The notes: generated by a model not told the origin, from the sequence alone. 9,808 bases of DNA from Bacillota bacterium (GCA_023411715.1 JAEYOM010000067.1:1-9808), one strand, 5' to 3'. Shown: positions 1-6,621, counted from the stretch's first letter. Translations and numbers: made by a program.

Positions 1-1392
1 GAAATAGTGACCTATAAGCTTCTGATGCCGACTTCCGGTGCGGCGGGAAGCAATGAACTGACAGTAAAAATGGATTATCGCGATGCAAACGGAAACAGCT
101 TATCCGAACAGAATCAGATATTTGTACCCACAGGCGAAGGTGAAGGGTCAAGACCTGAAATCAACTTTGAAAAAATCGTATCGCCTCAGTCCGCGCTTTC
201 ACCCAGAAAGGAATTTACTATTGGCTTCGGACTCAAAAACAGCGGCGCAACTGCCAAAAATGTAAAAGTATCGCTGACTGCAGATGCCGCAATGGTCATA
301 AAATCCGTAAACCCTGTATACATAGAAAAACTGGGCGCCAATGGCATAAAAAATATATCATTTACATTATTTGCATCTGACGACGCAGTTACAAAAAATT
401 ACCCGGTAGCTATAAACGTCGAATATGAAGACGCATTTGGGACTAAATACACAGCGGCGCAGTATGTGGGCGCGTACGTTGAAAACAGCGCAGGCGGCAA
501 GACCGTACCGAGGATCATAGTTGACAACTATTCCATGGAGCCTTTCCCCGTAAATGCAGGTTCGGATTTCACGCTTAAAATGTCCTTCCTGAATACCAGT
601 AAAGTGATAGACGTTTCAAATATAAAGGTATCGGTTTCATCGGATGACGGTACCTTTACACCAACGGATTCCGGTAATACATTTTTCATCGACAGGATAT
701 CAAGCGGGCTGAATGTTGAAAGAGAACTGCTTATGCACGTAAAACCTGACGCGGAGCAGAAATCCTATGTACTGACTGTGGATTTCGAGTATGAGGACAG
801 CAAGGGGAATCCGTTTACTTCAAAAGAAACAATAAGCGTGCGCGTTCTGCAAAATCCAAGGCTGGTTACCGGAGATTTGAACCCCCCGTCCGATGCTTTT
901 GTTGGGCAGCCGGTGCAGGTTTACCTGGACTTTTACAATATGGGCAAATCTACGCTTTACAACCTGCTGGTCAAGCTCGAAGGTGATTTTGACGGACAGA
1001 ACCTGAGCTATTACGTAGGCAATTTTGAATCCGGCAAGACCGATTTCTTCGACGTATCCATCAGCCCGAAAGCTAAAGGTCAGCAAAAAGGAAGCGTCCT
1101 GTTCACTTTCGAGGATGCGAACGGTAAAAAGTCTGAAATCCGCAAGGATTTTACTCTGAACGTTACCGAAATGGCTCCGCAGGGTCCGATGGTTGATGGA
1201 AACGGTATGCCGGTCGGCAAGGACGGTGTGGTAATGGGACCCGATGGTAAGCCAATTGCCGCAGGCCCCGCCAAACCGAGCATATGGATATACATAGGAG
1301 GAGGAGCGGGGCTTCTGATCCTGGCAGCCATAGTGTTTGTGATACTCAGGAGAAGACATAACAGAAGGAAGGAAATGAGTCTGGATGAATAA
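1..1392 (+). CDS. Membrane-anchored extracytoplasmic CARDB/NEW3 (COG1361-like) repeat protein, 5' partial
   Basis: The reading frame is open from the first base and begins in mid-domain, so the gene starts upstream; the GTG at position 7 has no ribosome binding site and is not a credible start. Counting in-window codons, there is the end of one Ig-like beta domain, then three similar domains at about 51-160, 169-285 and 286-392. Each closes with a related strand of the type YEDAFG / YEDSKG / FEDANG. This pattern fits the CARDB/NEW3/COG1361 group of adhesive or scaffold domains. A Gly/Pro/Asp-rich linker follows (about 391-427), then one transmembrane helix (about 428-451) and a short basic cytoplasmic tail. 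The bulk of the protein should therefore lie outside the membrane. It overlaps the permease gene by 8 bases, so the two products probably work together, perhaps as an accessory or adaptor subunit. Family assignment is by pattern only. Confidence 0.8.
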   Translation, partial: EIVTYKLLMPTSGAAGSNELTVKMDYRDANGNSLSEQNQIFVPTGEGEGSRPEINFEKIVSPQSALSPRKEFTIGFGLKNSGATAKNVKVSLTADAAMVIKSVNPVYIEKLGANGIKNISFTLFASDDAVTKNYPVAINVEYEDAFGTKYTAAQYVGAYVENSAGGKTVPRIIVDNYSMEPFPVNAGSDFTLKMSFLNTSKVIDVSNIKVSVSSDDGTFTPTDSGNTFFIDRISSGLNVERELLMHVKPDAEQKSYVLTVDFEYEDSKGNPFTSKETISVRVLQNPRLVTGDLNPPSDAFVGQPVQVYLDFYNMGKSTLYNLLVKLEGDFDGQNLSYYVGNFESGKTDFFDVSISPKAKGQQKGSVLFTFEDANGKKSEIRKDFTLNVTEMAPQGPMVDGNGMPVGKDGVVMGPDGKPIAAGPAKPSIWIYIGGGAGLLILAAIVFVILRRRHNRRKEMSLDE

Positions 1393-2776
1393 AAACGACC
1401 TGGTCAGGCTGGTATTGAAAAATTTCGTACGAAGAAAAACCAGATCCATTCTCACCATCCTCGGTGTTCTGATCGGGACGGCGTCAATTGTGGTCATGCT
1501 TTCGATCGGGTTGGGACAGAATGAAAACTTCAAGCAGCAACTGAAGAGAATGGGCAGTCTTAATGTAATAGAAGTCAATCCATACTTTTTTCAGGAGGAT
1601 GGCAGGGGCGGCGGAGTATCGAAAGTTACTCCGCTCGATGATAATGCCGTCGCCAATATAAAGGCAATTGAGGGTGTCGAGGCTGTAATGCCATATATGC
1701 AGACCTACCTTAAAATAGTGTCTGGTAAATTTGTCACAGGTGCGAATATAGTGGGTGTCGATCCTTCCGTTCTTGAAGCATTCGATTTCAAGGTGGCTTC
1801 GGGAAGGCTGCTCATGGAAGACGATACGGCAGCGTTGCTTTTCGGAAGCGATACCCCGTACAACTTTTATAACCCAAGGGCTTCGAGTAACGGTACGGGC
1901 GGCAGATATATGTTTTTCGCCGGAGGAATGGGCGGAGGCACCGAGAGGCCCGCTCCGGACGTAGATGTGCTAAACGACAAGATGGTCATGACCTTTGATT
2001 CAAGTTATGGCGAACGCAGGCCCGCTGGCATGGGCGGTACTACGCCGACCAAACCGCCGACGCTTTATAAGGTCAAGGGCGTCGGTATTCTCGAAGCTTC
2101 ACAGGATGATAAATCCTACAGTATTTATATGGACATCGAATACCTCAAGAAGATCATGAAGGAAAATGAACGGGCGCAAGCTTCACAGGGAGTGCGCTAT
2201 AGCTCCGGACAGCCGGAAGGCTACCAGCAGGTCAAGGTAAAAGTTAAGGATATGAATGATGTGCAAAAAGTGACGAGTCAGATAAAGGAAATGGGGTACG
2301 GAACATACAGCCTGACCGACATACTTGAAAGCATGCAGCAGCAATCGAAAACAACGCAGGCCGTACTTGGCGGTATCGGCGCGATTTCGTTGTTAGTAGC
2401 TGCGCTCGGTATTACGAATACCATGATAATGTCCATATATGAAAGGACCAGGGAAATAGGCGTTATGAAGGTACTCGGCTGTATGCTCGGGGATATCAGG
2501 AACCTGTTCCTGTTCGAGGCCGGAATGATCGGGCTGGTCGGAGGGTTACTGGGGCTGTTGTTCAGCTATGGGGCATCCTTCCTGCTGAATAATTTCGCGG
2601 GAGGGATCTTAGGAGGAGGAGGTTATTCCGGTGAAAAAAACATAATTTCGGTTATACCGGTATGGCTGGCCTTATCATCACTTGGCTTCGCAACACTGGT
2701 AGGCCTTATTTCCGGCTTTATGCCGGCCAGACGCGCCATGAAGCTCAGCGCCCTTGAGGCGATCAAGACAGAGTAA
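1385..2776 (+). CDS. MacB/FtsX-type ABC transporter permease
   Basis: A 463-residue membrane subunit of a type VII (MacB/LolCDE/FtsX-like) ABC transporter, which couples cytoplasmic ATP hydrolysis to movements of an extracytoplasmic domain rather than to ordinary transmembrane passage. Layout: cytoplasmic start with a basic RRKTRS segment, TM1 at about 21-43, a large external domain to about 320, then three helices at about 325-347, 380-400 and 423-445. The family-typical cytoplasmic loop YERTREIGVMKVLG lies between TM2 and TM3, and the protein ends with the usual PARRA..LSALEAIK tail. The external domain carries an unusual Gly-rich stretch (about 163-235). The ATG lies inside the 3' end of the previous gene, preceded by AAGGAAGG at 1367-1373, so translation is probably coupled. 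No ATPase gene is in the window; it probably lies upstream. The exported substrate is unknown. Confidence 0.93.
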   Translation: MNKNDLVRLVLKNFVRRKTRSILTILGVLIGTASIVVMLSIGLGQNENFKQQLKRMGSLNVIEVNPYFFQEDGRGGGVSKVTPLDDNAVANIKAIEGVEAVMPYMQTYLKIVSGKFVTGANIVGVDPSVLEAFDFKVASGRLLMEDDTAALLFGSDTPYNFYNPRASSNGTGGRYMFFAGGMGGGTERPAPDVDVLNDKMVMTFDSSYGERRPAGMGGTTPTKPPTLYKVKGVGILEASQDDKSYSIYMDIEYLKKIMKENERAQASQGVRYSSGQPEGYQQVKVKVKDMNDVQKVTSQIKEMGYGTYSLTDILESMQQQSKTTQAVLGGIGAISLLVAALGITNTMIMSIYERTREIGVMKVLGCMLGDIRNLFLFEAGMIGLVGGLLGLLFSYGASFLLNNFAGGILGGGGYSGEKNIISVIPVWLALSSLGFATLVGLISGFMPARRAMKLSALEAIKTE

Positions 2777-2790
2777 AAAGAGGGTAAAGC

Positions 2791-2964
2791 AAATAGTGCG
2801 CCAGTTATTAGAAATTGCATGGGTTTTGCGAATTAGAGCATATTGATGAAGCATTGTTAAGGGCAAATCTCTGTTTGAGCGGAGCGAGTTAGATTTGCCG
2901 CCAAGCTGAATCTATATGCTCTTTGAACAAAATTCCGCAATAGCTAATAACTGGCGCACTATTT
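2791..2964. repeat. Nested palindromic (MITE-like or long-hairpin) element between convergent genes
   Basis: The outer arms 2791-2810 and 2945-2964 are a perfect 20-bp inverted repeat (aaatagtgcgccagttatta and its complement). Further paired blocks lie inside: 2814-2818 with 2937-2941, 2835-2843 with 2914-2922 (agagcatat), and 2862-2870 with 2891-2899 (ggcaaatct). The whole 174 bp can fold into one long imperfect stem on either strand. It fills the gap between the permease stop (2776) and the synthetase stop (2970-2972). No target-site duplication is evident and no protein is encoded. It could be a miniature inverted-repeat element, a repeated intergenic hairpin of the genome, or a two-way terminator. 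The structure is certain; its nature is inference. Confidence 0.85.
2862..2899. terminator. Inner hairpin with GAGCGGAGCGAG loop, possible bidirectional terminator
   Basis: A perfect 9-bp stem, ggcaaatct at 2862-2870 against agatttgcc at 2891-2899, encloses a 20-base loop containing tttgagcggagcgagtt. From memory, loops of this gagcg-agcgag type recur in intergenic hairpins of Clostridia. The position between two converging genes fits transcription termination for both. There is no long T-run directly after the inner stem on either strand; T-rich stretches occur only outside the outer arms (T-rich at 2968-2978 on the + strand, and a T5 run on the - strand reading 2781-2773). A terminator role is therefore tentative. 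Confidence 0.35.
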
Positions 2965-2969
2965 ATAAT

Positions 2970-4631
2970 TTACTTTTCCGAGTCGCTCTGCCGGATCTCT
3001 TTTCTCTTTATCTTACCGCTGATGGTCTTCGGGAGCTCGTCCACAAATTCGATCACCCTTGGGTATTTATAAGGGGCGGTAGTCTTCTTGACGTGGTCCT
3101 GAAGCTCTTTTACCAATACGTCGTTTCCTTTCCAGCCATTGGTTAGGACTATCGTTGCCTTGACGATCTGGCCCCTTACAGGATCGGGTACGGCAGTAAC
3201 AGCGCATTCCAAAACTGCGGGATGCTCTATTAACGCGCTCTCTACTTCAAAAGGCCCAATGCGGTATCCTGAGCATTTGATTACGTCGTCCGACCTGCCT
3301 ACGAACCAGAAATAGCCATCCTCATCGCGCCATGCGACATCGCCCGTATTGTAAACGCCATTGCTCCAGACGCGTGAAGTCGCTTCCTCATCGCGGTAGT
3401 AACCCCTGAATAGTCCCGGAGGCAGGCCTTTATCCAGGTTTTTGATCACAATGCTTCCTTCTACTCCGGATGGGCAGGAGCGGCCGTTATCATCGACGAT
3501 ATCGATATCGTATAAAGGAGAAGGTTTTCCCATTGAACCGGGCTTGGGCTTTATCCATTCGAAGTTTGCGCACAATACCGAAGTTTCCGTCTGGCCGAAG
3601 CCCTCGATGATCTCAAGGCCTGTTGCCTTTTTGAACTGTGAGAAGACTTCGGGATTGAGCGGTTCACCGGCCGTGTCGGCCATTTTGATGCTTGAAAGAT
3701 CATGTTTGGACAGATCTTCTTTTATAAGAAAACGATATATCGTCGGCGGAGCGCAGAAGGACGTGATCCTGTATTTTTCGATCATGTTCAATAGCTTCTC
3801 CGGAACAAACTTTTCCATATCATATACAAACAGCGCAACGCCGCAGATCCATTGACCGTAGATCTTGCCCCAGCCGCATTTGGCCCAGCCCGATTCGGCA
3901 ACGGTCAAATGCAGCCCTGTCTCTCCAAGCCTCTGCCAGTAATGTGCAGTTACGATATGTCCGATCGGATAGAAGAAATCATGAGTTACTATCTTTGGCA
4001 TCCCTGTGGTACCGGAGGTGAAATACATCAGCATTTTATCGTTTCCGCCCGTATAATCGCTTCCGGTCGGCTTTACCCAGGCGTCAGAGGCTTTTTCGAG
4101 CTCTGCGTCAAAGTCCAGCCAGCCCTTGCGGGTTCCGCCGACAAGGGCTGTCGTTTCAACGGTCGGCGAATCCTTCAGTGACTCTTCGATAAAGGATACT
4201 ATTTCATGATCGGGTACGGATACGATCATTTTGACTGAAGCCGCATTATTCCTATACACTATGTCCTTCTTTGTCAGCTGGATCGTTGCAGGGACCGATA
4301 CGGCGCCTATCTTTTCGAGTGCAAGCGTACAGACCCAGTAATGCCAGCGCCTCTTGAGCAGCAGCATGACAACGTCGCCTTTTTTGATGCCTTGAATTTT
4401 GAACAGGTTGGCTGCCTTGTCACTCAGACGTTTCATATCCATAAAGGTGAATATGCGTTCCTCCCCGAAATCGTTGCACCAGACCATCGCGGTCTTGCCG
4501 GGTTTTTCCCGGGCCCATGCGTCCACTATGTCATAGGCGAAGTTGAAATCTTCCGGTACATTGACCCTGTAATTACTTTTGAAGTCCTCATATGAAGTAA
4601 ACTCAGTTCTCGGCAAAAACTTTTCCAGCAT
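2970..4631 (-). CDS. AMP-forming acyl-CoA synthetase, MACS-like
   Basis: A 553-residue adenylate-forming enzyme that activates a carboxylic acid with ATP to an acyl-AMP and transfers it to coenzyme A, expected in the cytoplasm. All core motifs are present: P-loop TSGTTGMPK at about 205-213, GFGQTE at 344-349, YNTGD at 427-431, the hinge region GRSDDVIKCSGYR at 445-457, and the catalytic C-terminal lysine in PKTISGKIKR (K540). The SGWAKCGWGKIYGQW segment near 248-261 and the overall length suit the medium-chain/acetyl-type (MACS) branch rather than long-chain ligases. The true substrate (short- or medium-chain fatty acid, aromatic or branched acid) cannot be read from sequence. The ATG immediately follows the stop codon of the HTH-cupin regulator gene, with a ribosome binding site inside that gene, so the pair is co-transcribed and translationally coupled. 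Confidence 0.95.
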   Translation of the reverse strand: MLEKFLPRTEFTSYEDFKSNYRVNVPEDFNFAYDIVDAWAREKPGKTAMVWCNDFGEERIFTFMDMKRLSDKAANLFKIQGIKKGDVVMLLLKRRWHYWVCTLALEKIGAVSVPATIQLTKKDIVYRNNAASVKMIVSVPDHEIVSFIEESLKDSPTVETTALVGGTRKGWLDFDAELEKASDAWVKPTGSDYTGGNDKMLMYFTSGTTGMPKIVTHDFFYPIGHIVTAHYWQRLGETGLHLTVAESGWAKCGWGKIYGQWICGVALFVYDMEKFVPEKLLNMIEKYRITSFCAPPTIYRFLIKEDLSKHDLSSIKMADTAGEPLNPEVFSQFKKATGLEIIEGFGQTETSVLCANFEWIKPKPGSMGKPSPLYDIDIVDDNGRSCPSGVEGSIVIKNLDKGLPPGLFRGYYRDEEATSRVWSNGVYNTGDVAWRDEDGYFWFVGRSDDVIKCSGYRIGPFEVESALIEHPAVLECAVTAVPDPVRGQIVKATIVLTNGWKGNDVLVKELQDHVKKTTAPYKYPRVIEFVDELPKTISGKIKRKEIRQSDSEK

Positions 4632-5210
4632 TTATTTAACTCCTTCTGCGTTATTGTCATGCAATATCACGGTCAGAAATTTGCAGGACTTATCATTTAC
4701 GGCAGTCTGGCCATGGGGGATGGTTGGATCGAAATAAAGGGAGTCGCCGGGCGTCATTACTATTTCGGAGCCTCCCAATATCACTTTTACCTGTCCTTCG
4801 AGCACGTAGTTGAATTCCTGGCCGGGATGAGAAACAAGCATCATCTTTTTATTTTCTTCAGGGTCGATAGTCACGAGCAAGGGCTCGATTTTTTTGTTCT
4901 TAAAGCTATATGATAGGCTTTGAAAGGTATATCCCTTGTATCTCTCTATATATGGCGCTTCACCGCTCCTGACAAGGCAGTAGTTCTGCAGGTGCGGCGT
5001 CGAACCGGTCAGTAGTTCGGTAAGCTCCACACCGAGTATTCCGGCGGTTTCATAAAGGGTGCTTATCGGTATGCCTTCTTCGGCGTTTTCGTATTTCATA
5101 TAAGTATCCAGCGGTATCTTAAGCTTCCTGGCAAGGGTATCCGCAGTCATTCCGGATATTTCCCTGATTTCGCGTATGCGATCTGCTATCTGTCCGATTG
5201 TTTCTGACAT
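4632..5210 (-). CDS. HTH (XRE-type) and cupin domain transcriptional regulator
   Basis: A cytoplasmic DNA-binding regulator of about 192 residues. The N-terminal 60 residues form a Cro/CI-type helix-turn-helix (IADRIREIREISGMTADTLA, then a recognition helix region around PLDTYMKYEN). The C-terminal third is a small beta-barrel cupin (about 115-185, with PGQEFNYVLEGQVKVILGG, then PGDSLYFDPTIPHG). In this family the cupin is thought to bind a small ligand that changes DNA binding. The chosen start, MSETIG, lies 12 bases after AGGAGG (5228-5223). The in-frame ATG at 5219-5217 is only 3 bases from it, and the one at 5234 lies upstream of it. It precedes the acyl-CoA synthetase gene with no gap and probably controls it, perhaps together with its own promoter. 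The regulated ligand is not known. Confidence 0.9.
   Translation of the reverse strand: MSETIGQIADRIREIREISGMTADTLARKLKIPLDTYMKYENAEEGIPISTLYETAGILGVELTELLTGSTPHLQNYCLVRSGEAPYIERYKGYTFQSLSYSFKNKKIEPLLVTIDPEENKKMMLVSHPGQEFNYVLEGQVKVILGGSEIVMTPGDSLYFDPTIPHGQTAVNDKSCKFLTVILHDNNAEGVK
4640..4647 (-). promoter_or_regulatory. Ribosome binding site of the acyl-CoA synthetase, inside the regulator gene
   Basis: On the - strand AGAAGGAG lies 8 bases before the synthetase ATG (4631-4629) and within the last codons of the HTH-cupin gene. The regulator stop codon directly abuts the synthetase start codon, so ribosomes ending on the first gene can restart on the second. Confidence 0.8.
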
Positions 5211-5222
5211 ATGCTTCATTAT

Positions 5223-5228
5223 CCTCCT
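5223..5228 (-). promoter_or_regulatory. Ribosome binding site that decides the HTH-cupin start
   Basis: A perfect AGGAGG on the - strand. Three in-frame ATGs surround it: 5234 (upstream of it, so excluded if it is used), 5219 (spacing 3, too close) and 5210 (spacing 12, slightly long). The last is preferred; the second cannot be ruled out. Confidence 0.65.
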
Positions 5229-5339
5229 GAACATTCGATTGGGAGCTTTCTGGCTATACAGCGGCGCTGTCAGCCTGATATTATCATAACTTATATTAAC
5301 ATAAATTAATGCAGTTTTTAATAAAAAGTTGGCTTTTCA

Positions 5340-5359
5340 TTCTGGCGAATATACCAGAA
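5340..5359. promoter_or_regulatory. Inverted repeat TTCTGG-N8-CCAGAA, possible operator
   Basis: Perfect 6-bp arms (5340-5345 and 5354-5359) are spaced by 8 AT-rich bases, a layout typical of a dimeric regulator's binding site. It lies about 130 bases before the HTH-cupin start and could serve that gene or the divergent one. It is a single copy in the window, so an operator role is only inferred. Confidence 0.35.
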
Positions 5360-5366
5360 CGATGCA

Positions 5367-5423
5367 ATAAGCGATTCCGTTGCAAAAAGTCGCTTATCAA
5401 TGTCTGTGTAACTTTTTGCAGTG
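5367..5423. other. Two interlocked inverted repeats, pseudoknot-capable
   Basis: ATAAGCGA (5367-5374) pairs with TCGCTTAT (5390-5397). TGCAAAAAGT (5381-5390) pairs with ACTTTTTGCA (5411-5420), and as + strand RNA this second stem could be lengthened through G-U pairs to 5378/5423. The 5' arm of the second stem lies in the loop of the first, so the order is A-B-A'-B', the topology of an H-type pseudoknot or of two alternative hairpins; the arms share base 5390. It lies about 70 bases before the ribosome binding site of the sigma-like gene. The pairings are visible; whether the region is transcribed is not. Confidence 0.4.
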
Positions 5424-5441
5424 AAATCAATAATTGAAAAT

Positions 5442-5458
5442 ATTAACCAATTGTTAAT
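5442..5458. promoter_or_regulatory. Inverted repeat ATTAAC-N5-GTTAAT upstream of the sigma-like gene
   Basis: Perfect 6-bp arms (5442-5447 and 5453-5458) around the palindromic core CAATTG. It sits just downstream of a TTGAAA box and 35 bases before the GGAGG of the small sigma-like gene, where a repressor or activator site would be expected. AT-rich palindromes arise easily by chance, so this is weak. Confidence 0.3.
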
Positions 5459-5506
5459 TTATATTTCCCATTAGTGCCTGTATGATAAAAATGGAGGCTG
5501 CCTATT

Positions 5507-5788
5507 ATGAAAGTTATCGAAAGACAAAATGTAAAGACTGCCGAAATGAGCTCCGTTACTGCGTTTGAAGAGCTGATAGAGCCCCACCAGAAGAGGATCT
5601 TCAATTACCTGCTCAGAGTATGCGGCAGTGAATTCGAAGCGAGCCAACAAACGCAGGATATTCTTGTCAAAGCCTATGAAATACTGCTGTCCGGAGAGGA
5701 TGCTACAGGCATTCCCACCTTTATCTACAGAGCCGCCGCTGAGATAGGCAGGCAGGCAGTCTGCAGCTCCGAAATAATACTAGCCTGA
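5507..5788 (+). CDS. Small protein resembling only region 2 of an ECF sigma factor
   Basis: A 93-residue protein with a good ribosome binding site (GGAGG at 5493-5497, 9 bases before the ATG). Residues about 20-83 follow the region 2 pattern of ECF sigma factors: FEELIEPHQKRIFNYLL, a Q-T-Q-D-I-L-V-K-A-Y segment like the usual TQEVFLKAY, then an F-I-Y-R-A-A motif like the usual W-L-Y-R-I-A. In full sigma factors region 2 binds the RNA polymerase clamp and melts the -10 element. Region 4, needed for -35 recognition, is absent, and the 106 bases after the stop do not encode it in any frame. It may be a decayed sigma factor, a regulator that competes for polymerase, or an unrelated helical protein. 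The gene lies 106 bases before the response regulator in the same direction. Confidence 0.7.
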   Translation: MKVIERQNVKTAEMSSVTAFEELIEPHQKRIFNYLLRVCGSEFEASQQTQDILVKAYEILLSGEDATGIPTFIYRAAAEIGRQAVCSSEIILA

Positions 5789-5894
5789 ACTTATCGCAAT
5801 GTTTGAAATTTATAGAAGCCGTAGAAGCAGGGCTAAAAATAATGTAGAATATCATTATAGATTTTATTCTATCTTATGCGAATGGGGAATATAG
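5789..5894 (+). promoter_or_regulatory. Spacer before the response regulator, with inverted repeat
   Basis: This 106-base AT-rich gap contains TAGAATA (5845-5851) and TATTCTA (5865-5871), perfect 7-bp arms with a 13-base loop. No T-run follows, so it is not a convincing terminator, and transcription from the sigma-like gene could continue into the two-component genes. It might instead be an autoregulatory binding site. GGGGA at 5884-5888 is the ribosome binding site of the response regulator. Confidence 0.35.
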
Positions 5895-6590
5895 ATGGCA
5901 GAGGTCGGGGTAAAAGTATTAATTGTTGAAGATGAAGCATCCATAAGGAAATTTATTGCAATAAACCTTGAACGCAGCGGTTTTGATGTGTTGGAAGCGG
6001 ATACCGGTGAAAAAGCGCTTGAAATGGCCGCAGACTGCAAGCCAGCAGTAATGGTGCTCGATGTCATGCTGCCCGGGATAGATGGTTTCGAAGTGTGCAA
6101 GAGGCTCAGGGAAGAAATGCCTGAACTGATAATCATAATGCTTACGGCCAGAGGTCAGGATATAGACAAGATAACGGGGCTCGAAATAGGTGCGGACGAC
6201 TACATGGTAAAGCCGTTCAACCCGAGGGAACTTATAGCCAGGATCAGGACCGTACTCAGAAGGACTGAAAAAAAGCAATCCGACGAAACTACATTATCAT
6301 ATAAGAACCTGCTGATGGACCTTAAATCCCAGAAATTCTTCAGGGACGATACGGAAATCGAATTGACGCCGACTGAATTTTCCGTCCTGAAGCTGTTTAT
6401 GTCCAATATAGGCAGGGCTTTGAGCCGTAATGAGCTTTTCAATACCGTATGGGGCAAGAACTATTTCGGTGACCTTAAAACACTGGATGTTTACATAAGA
6501 AGGTTGAGGGAGAAGATCGAGGAGGATCCTTCGAAGCCCCGGTATATAGAGACTGTTTGGGGATATGGCTACAGATGGTGCGACAAATGA
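5895..6590 (+). CDS. OmpR/PhoB-family response regulator
   Basis: A 231-residue cytoplasmic DNA-binding response regulator of full family length. The receiver domain (about 6-122) has the acidic pair E12-D13, phosphoacceptor D56 in VLDVMLPG, T84 in MLTAR and K106 in VKPFNPREL, so phosphorylation should be intact. The winged-helix domain (about 132-230) shows the standard LTPTEF start, the recognition region around LKTLDVYIRRLREKI and the wing YIETVWGYGYRW. The start follows GGGGA with a 6-base spacing. The histidine kinase gene begins 31 bases after the stop and is its expected phosphodonor. Target genes cannot be named; the downstream lipoprotein gene is a natural candidate, and the inverted repeat in the leader allows autoregulation. 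Confidence 0.96.
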   Translation: MAEVGVKVLIVEDEASIRKFIAINLERSGFDVLEADTGEKALEMAADCKPAVMVLDVMLPGIDGFEVCKRLREEMPELIIIMLTARGQDIDKITGLEIGADDYMVKPFNPRELIARIRTVLRRTEKKQSDETTLSYKNLLMDLKSQKFFRDDTEIELTPTEFSVLKLFMSNIGRALSRNELFNTVWGKNYFGDLKTLDVYIRRLREKIEEDPSKPRYIETVWGYGYRWCDK

Positions 6591-6621
6591 CCTTTTCTGC
6601 TGGTCAAGGAAGGTGATTGTG

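Larger units (their letters stand above)
5229..5506. promoter_or_regulatory. Divergent AT-rich intergenic control region
   Basis: This region separates the HTH-cupin gene (- strand) from the sigma-like gene (+ strand), so promoters for both should lie here. Part 5281-5335 is very AT-rich with short palindromes (TTATCATAA at 5281-5289). On the - strand it offers only weak -10-like boxes (TAATAT, TATGAT). On the + strand TTGAAA at 5434-5439 could be a -35 box, but no good -10 lies 17 bases on. TATGAT at 5481-5486 is a good -10, but it lacks a -35 box and would start the RNA next to the GGAGG (5493-5497) of the sigma-like gene. I therefore do not call a specific promoter. Inverted repeats are listed separately. 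Confidence 0.5.

Noticed and set aside
1295..1304. AGGAGGAGG-type strong ribosome-binding-like sequence in the CARDB/NEW3 gene
   Set aside because: It encodes the Gly run at the start of the transmembrane helix and is not followed by a usable start codon at proper spacing. A similar run near 2610-2620 in the permease gene is likewise a Gly-coding stretch.
820..1578. Long antisense open frame (252 codons) opposite the CARDB/NEW3 gene end and permease start
   Set aside because: It crosses two convincing genes, has no ribosome binding site and no recognisable domain, and its composition is that of a shadow frame.
2916..3146. Small + strand open frame starting in the palindromic element
   Set aside because: Most of it is antisense to the acyl-CoA synthetase C-terminus, and it has no ribosome binding site or recognisable domain.
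4496..4513. Short GC-rich hairpin (ccggg, loop, cccgg)
   Set aside because: It lies inside the coding sequence of the synthetase, encodes part of REKPGK, and has no T-run; likely incidental.
5481..5486. TATGAT as the -10 box for the sigma-like gene
   Set aside because: No -35 box at 16-18 bases, the TG of an extended -10 is one base out of place, and the RNA would begin almost at the ribosome binding site.
6565..6621. Upstream in-frame ATG extending the kinase into the response regulator gene
   Set aside because: No ribosome binding site precedes it, and the extra 19 residues are not typical of the family; the ATG at 6622 has AGGAAGG at good spacing.
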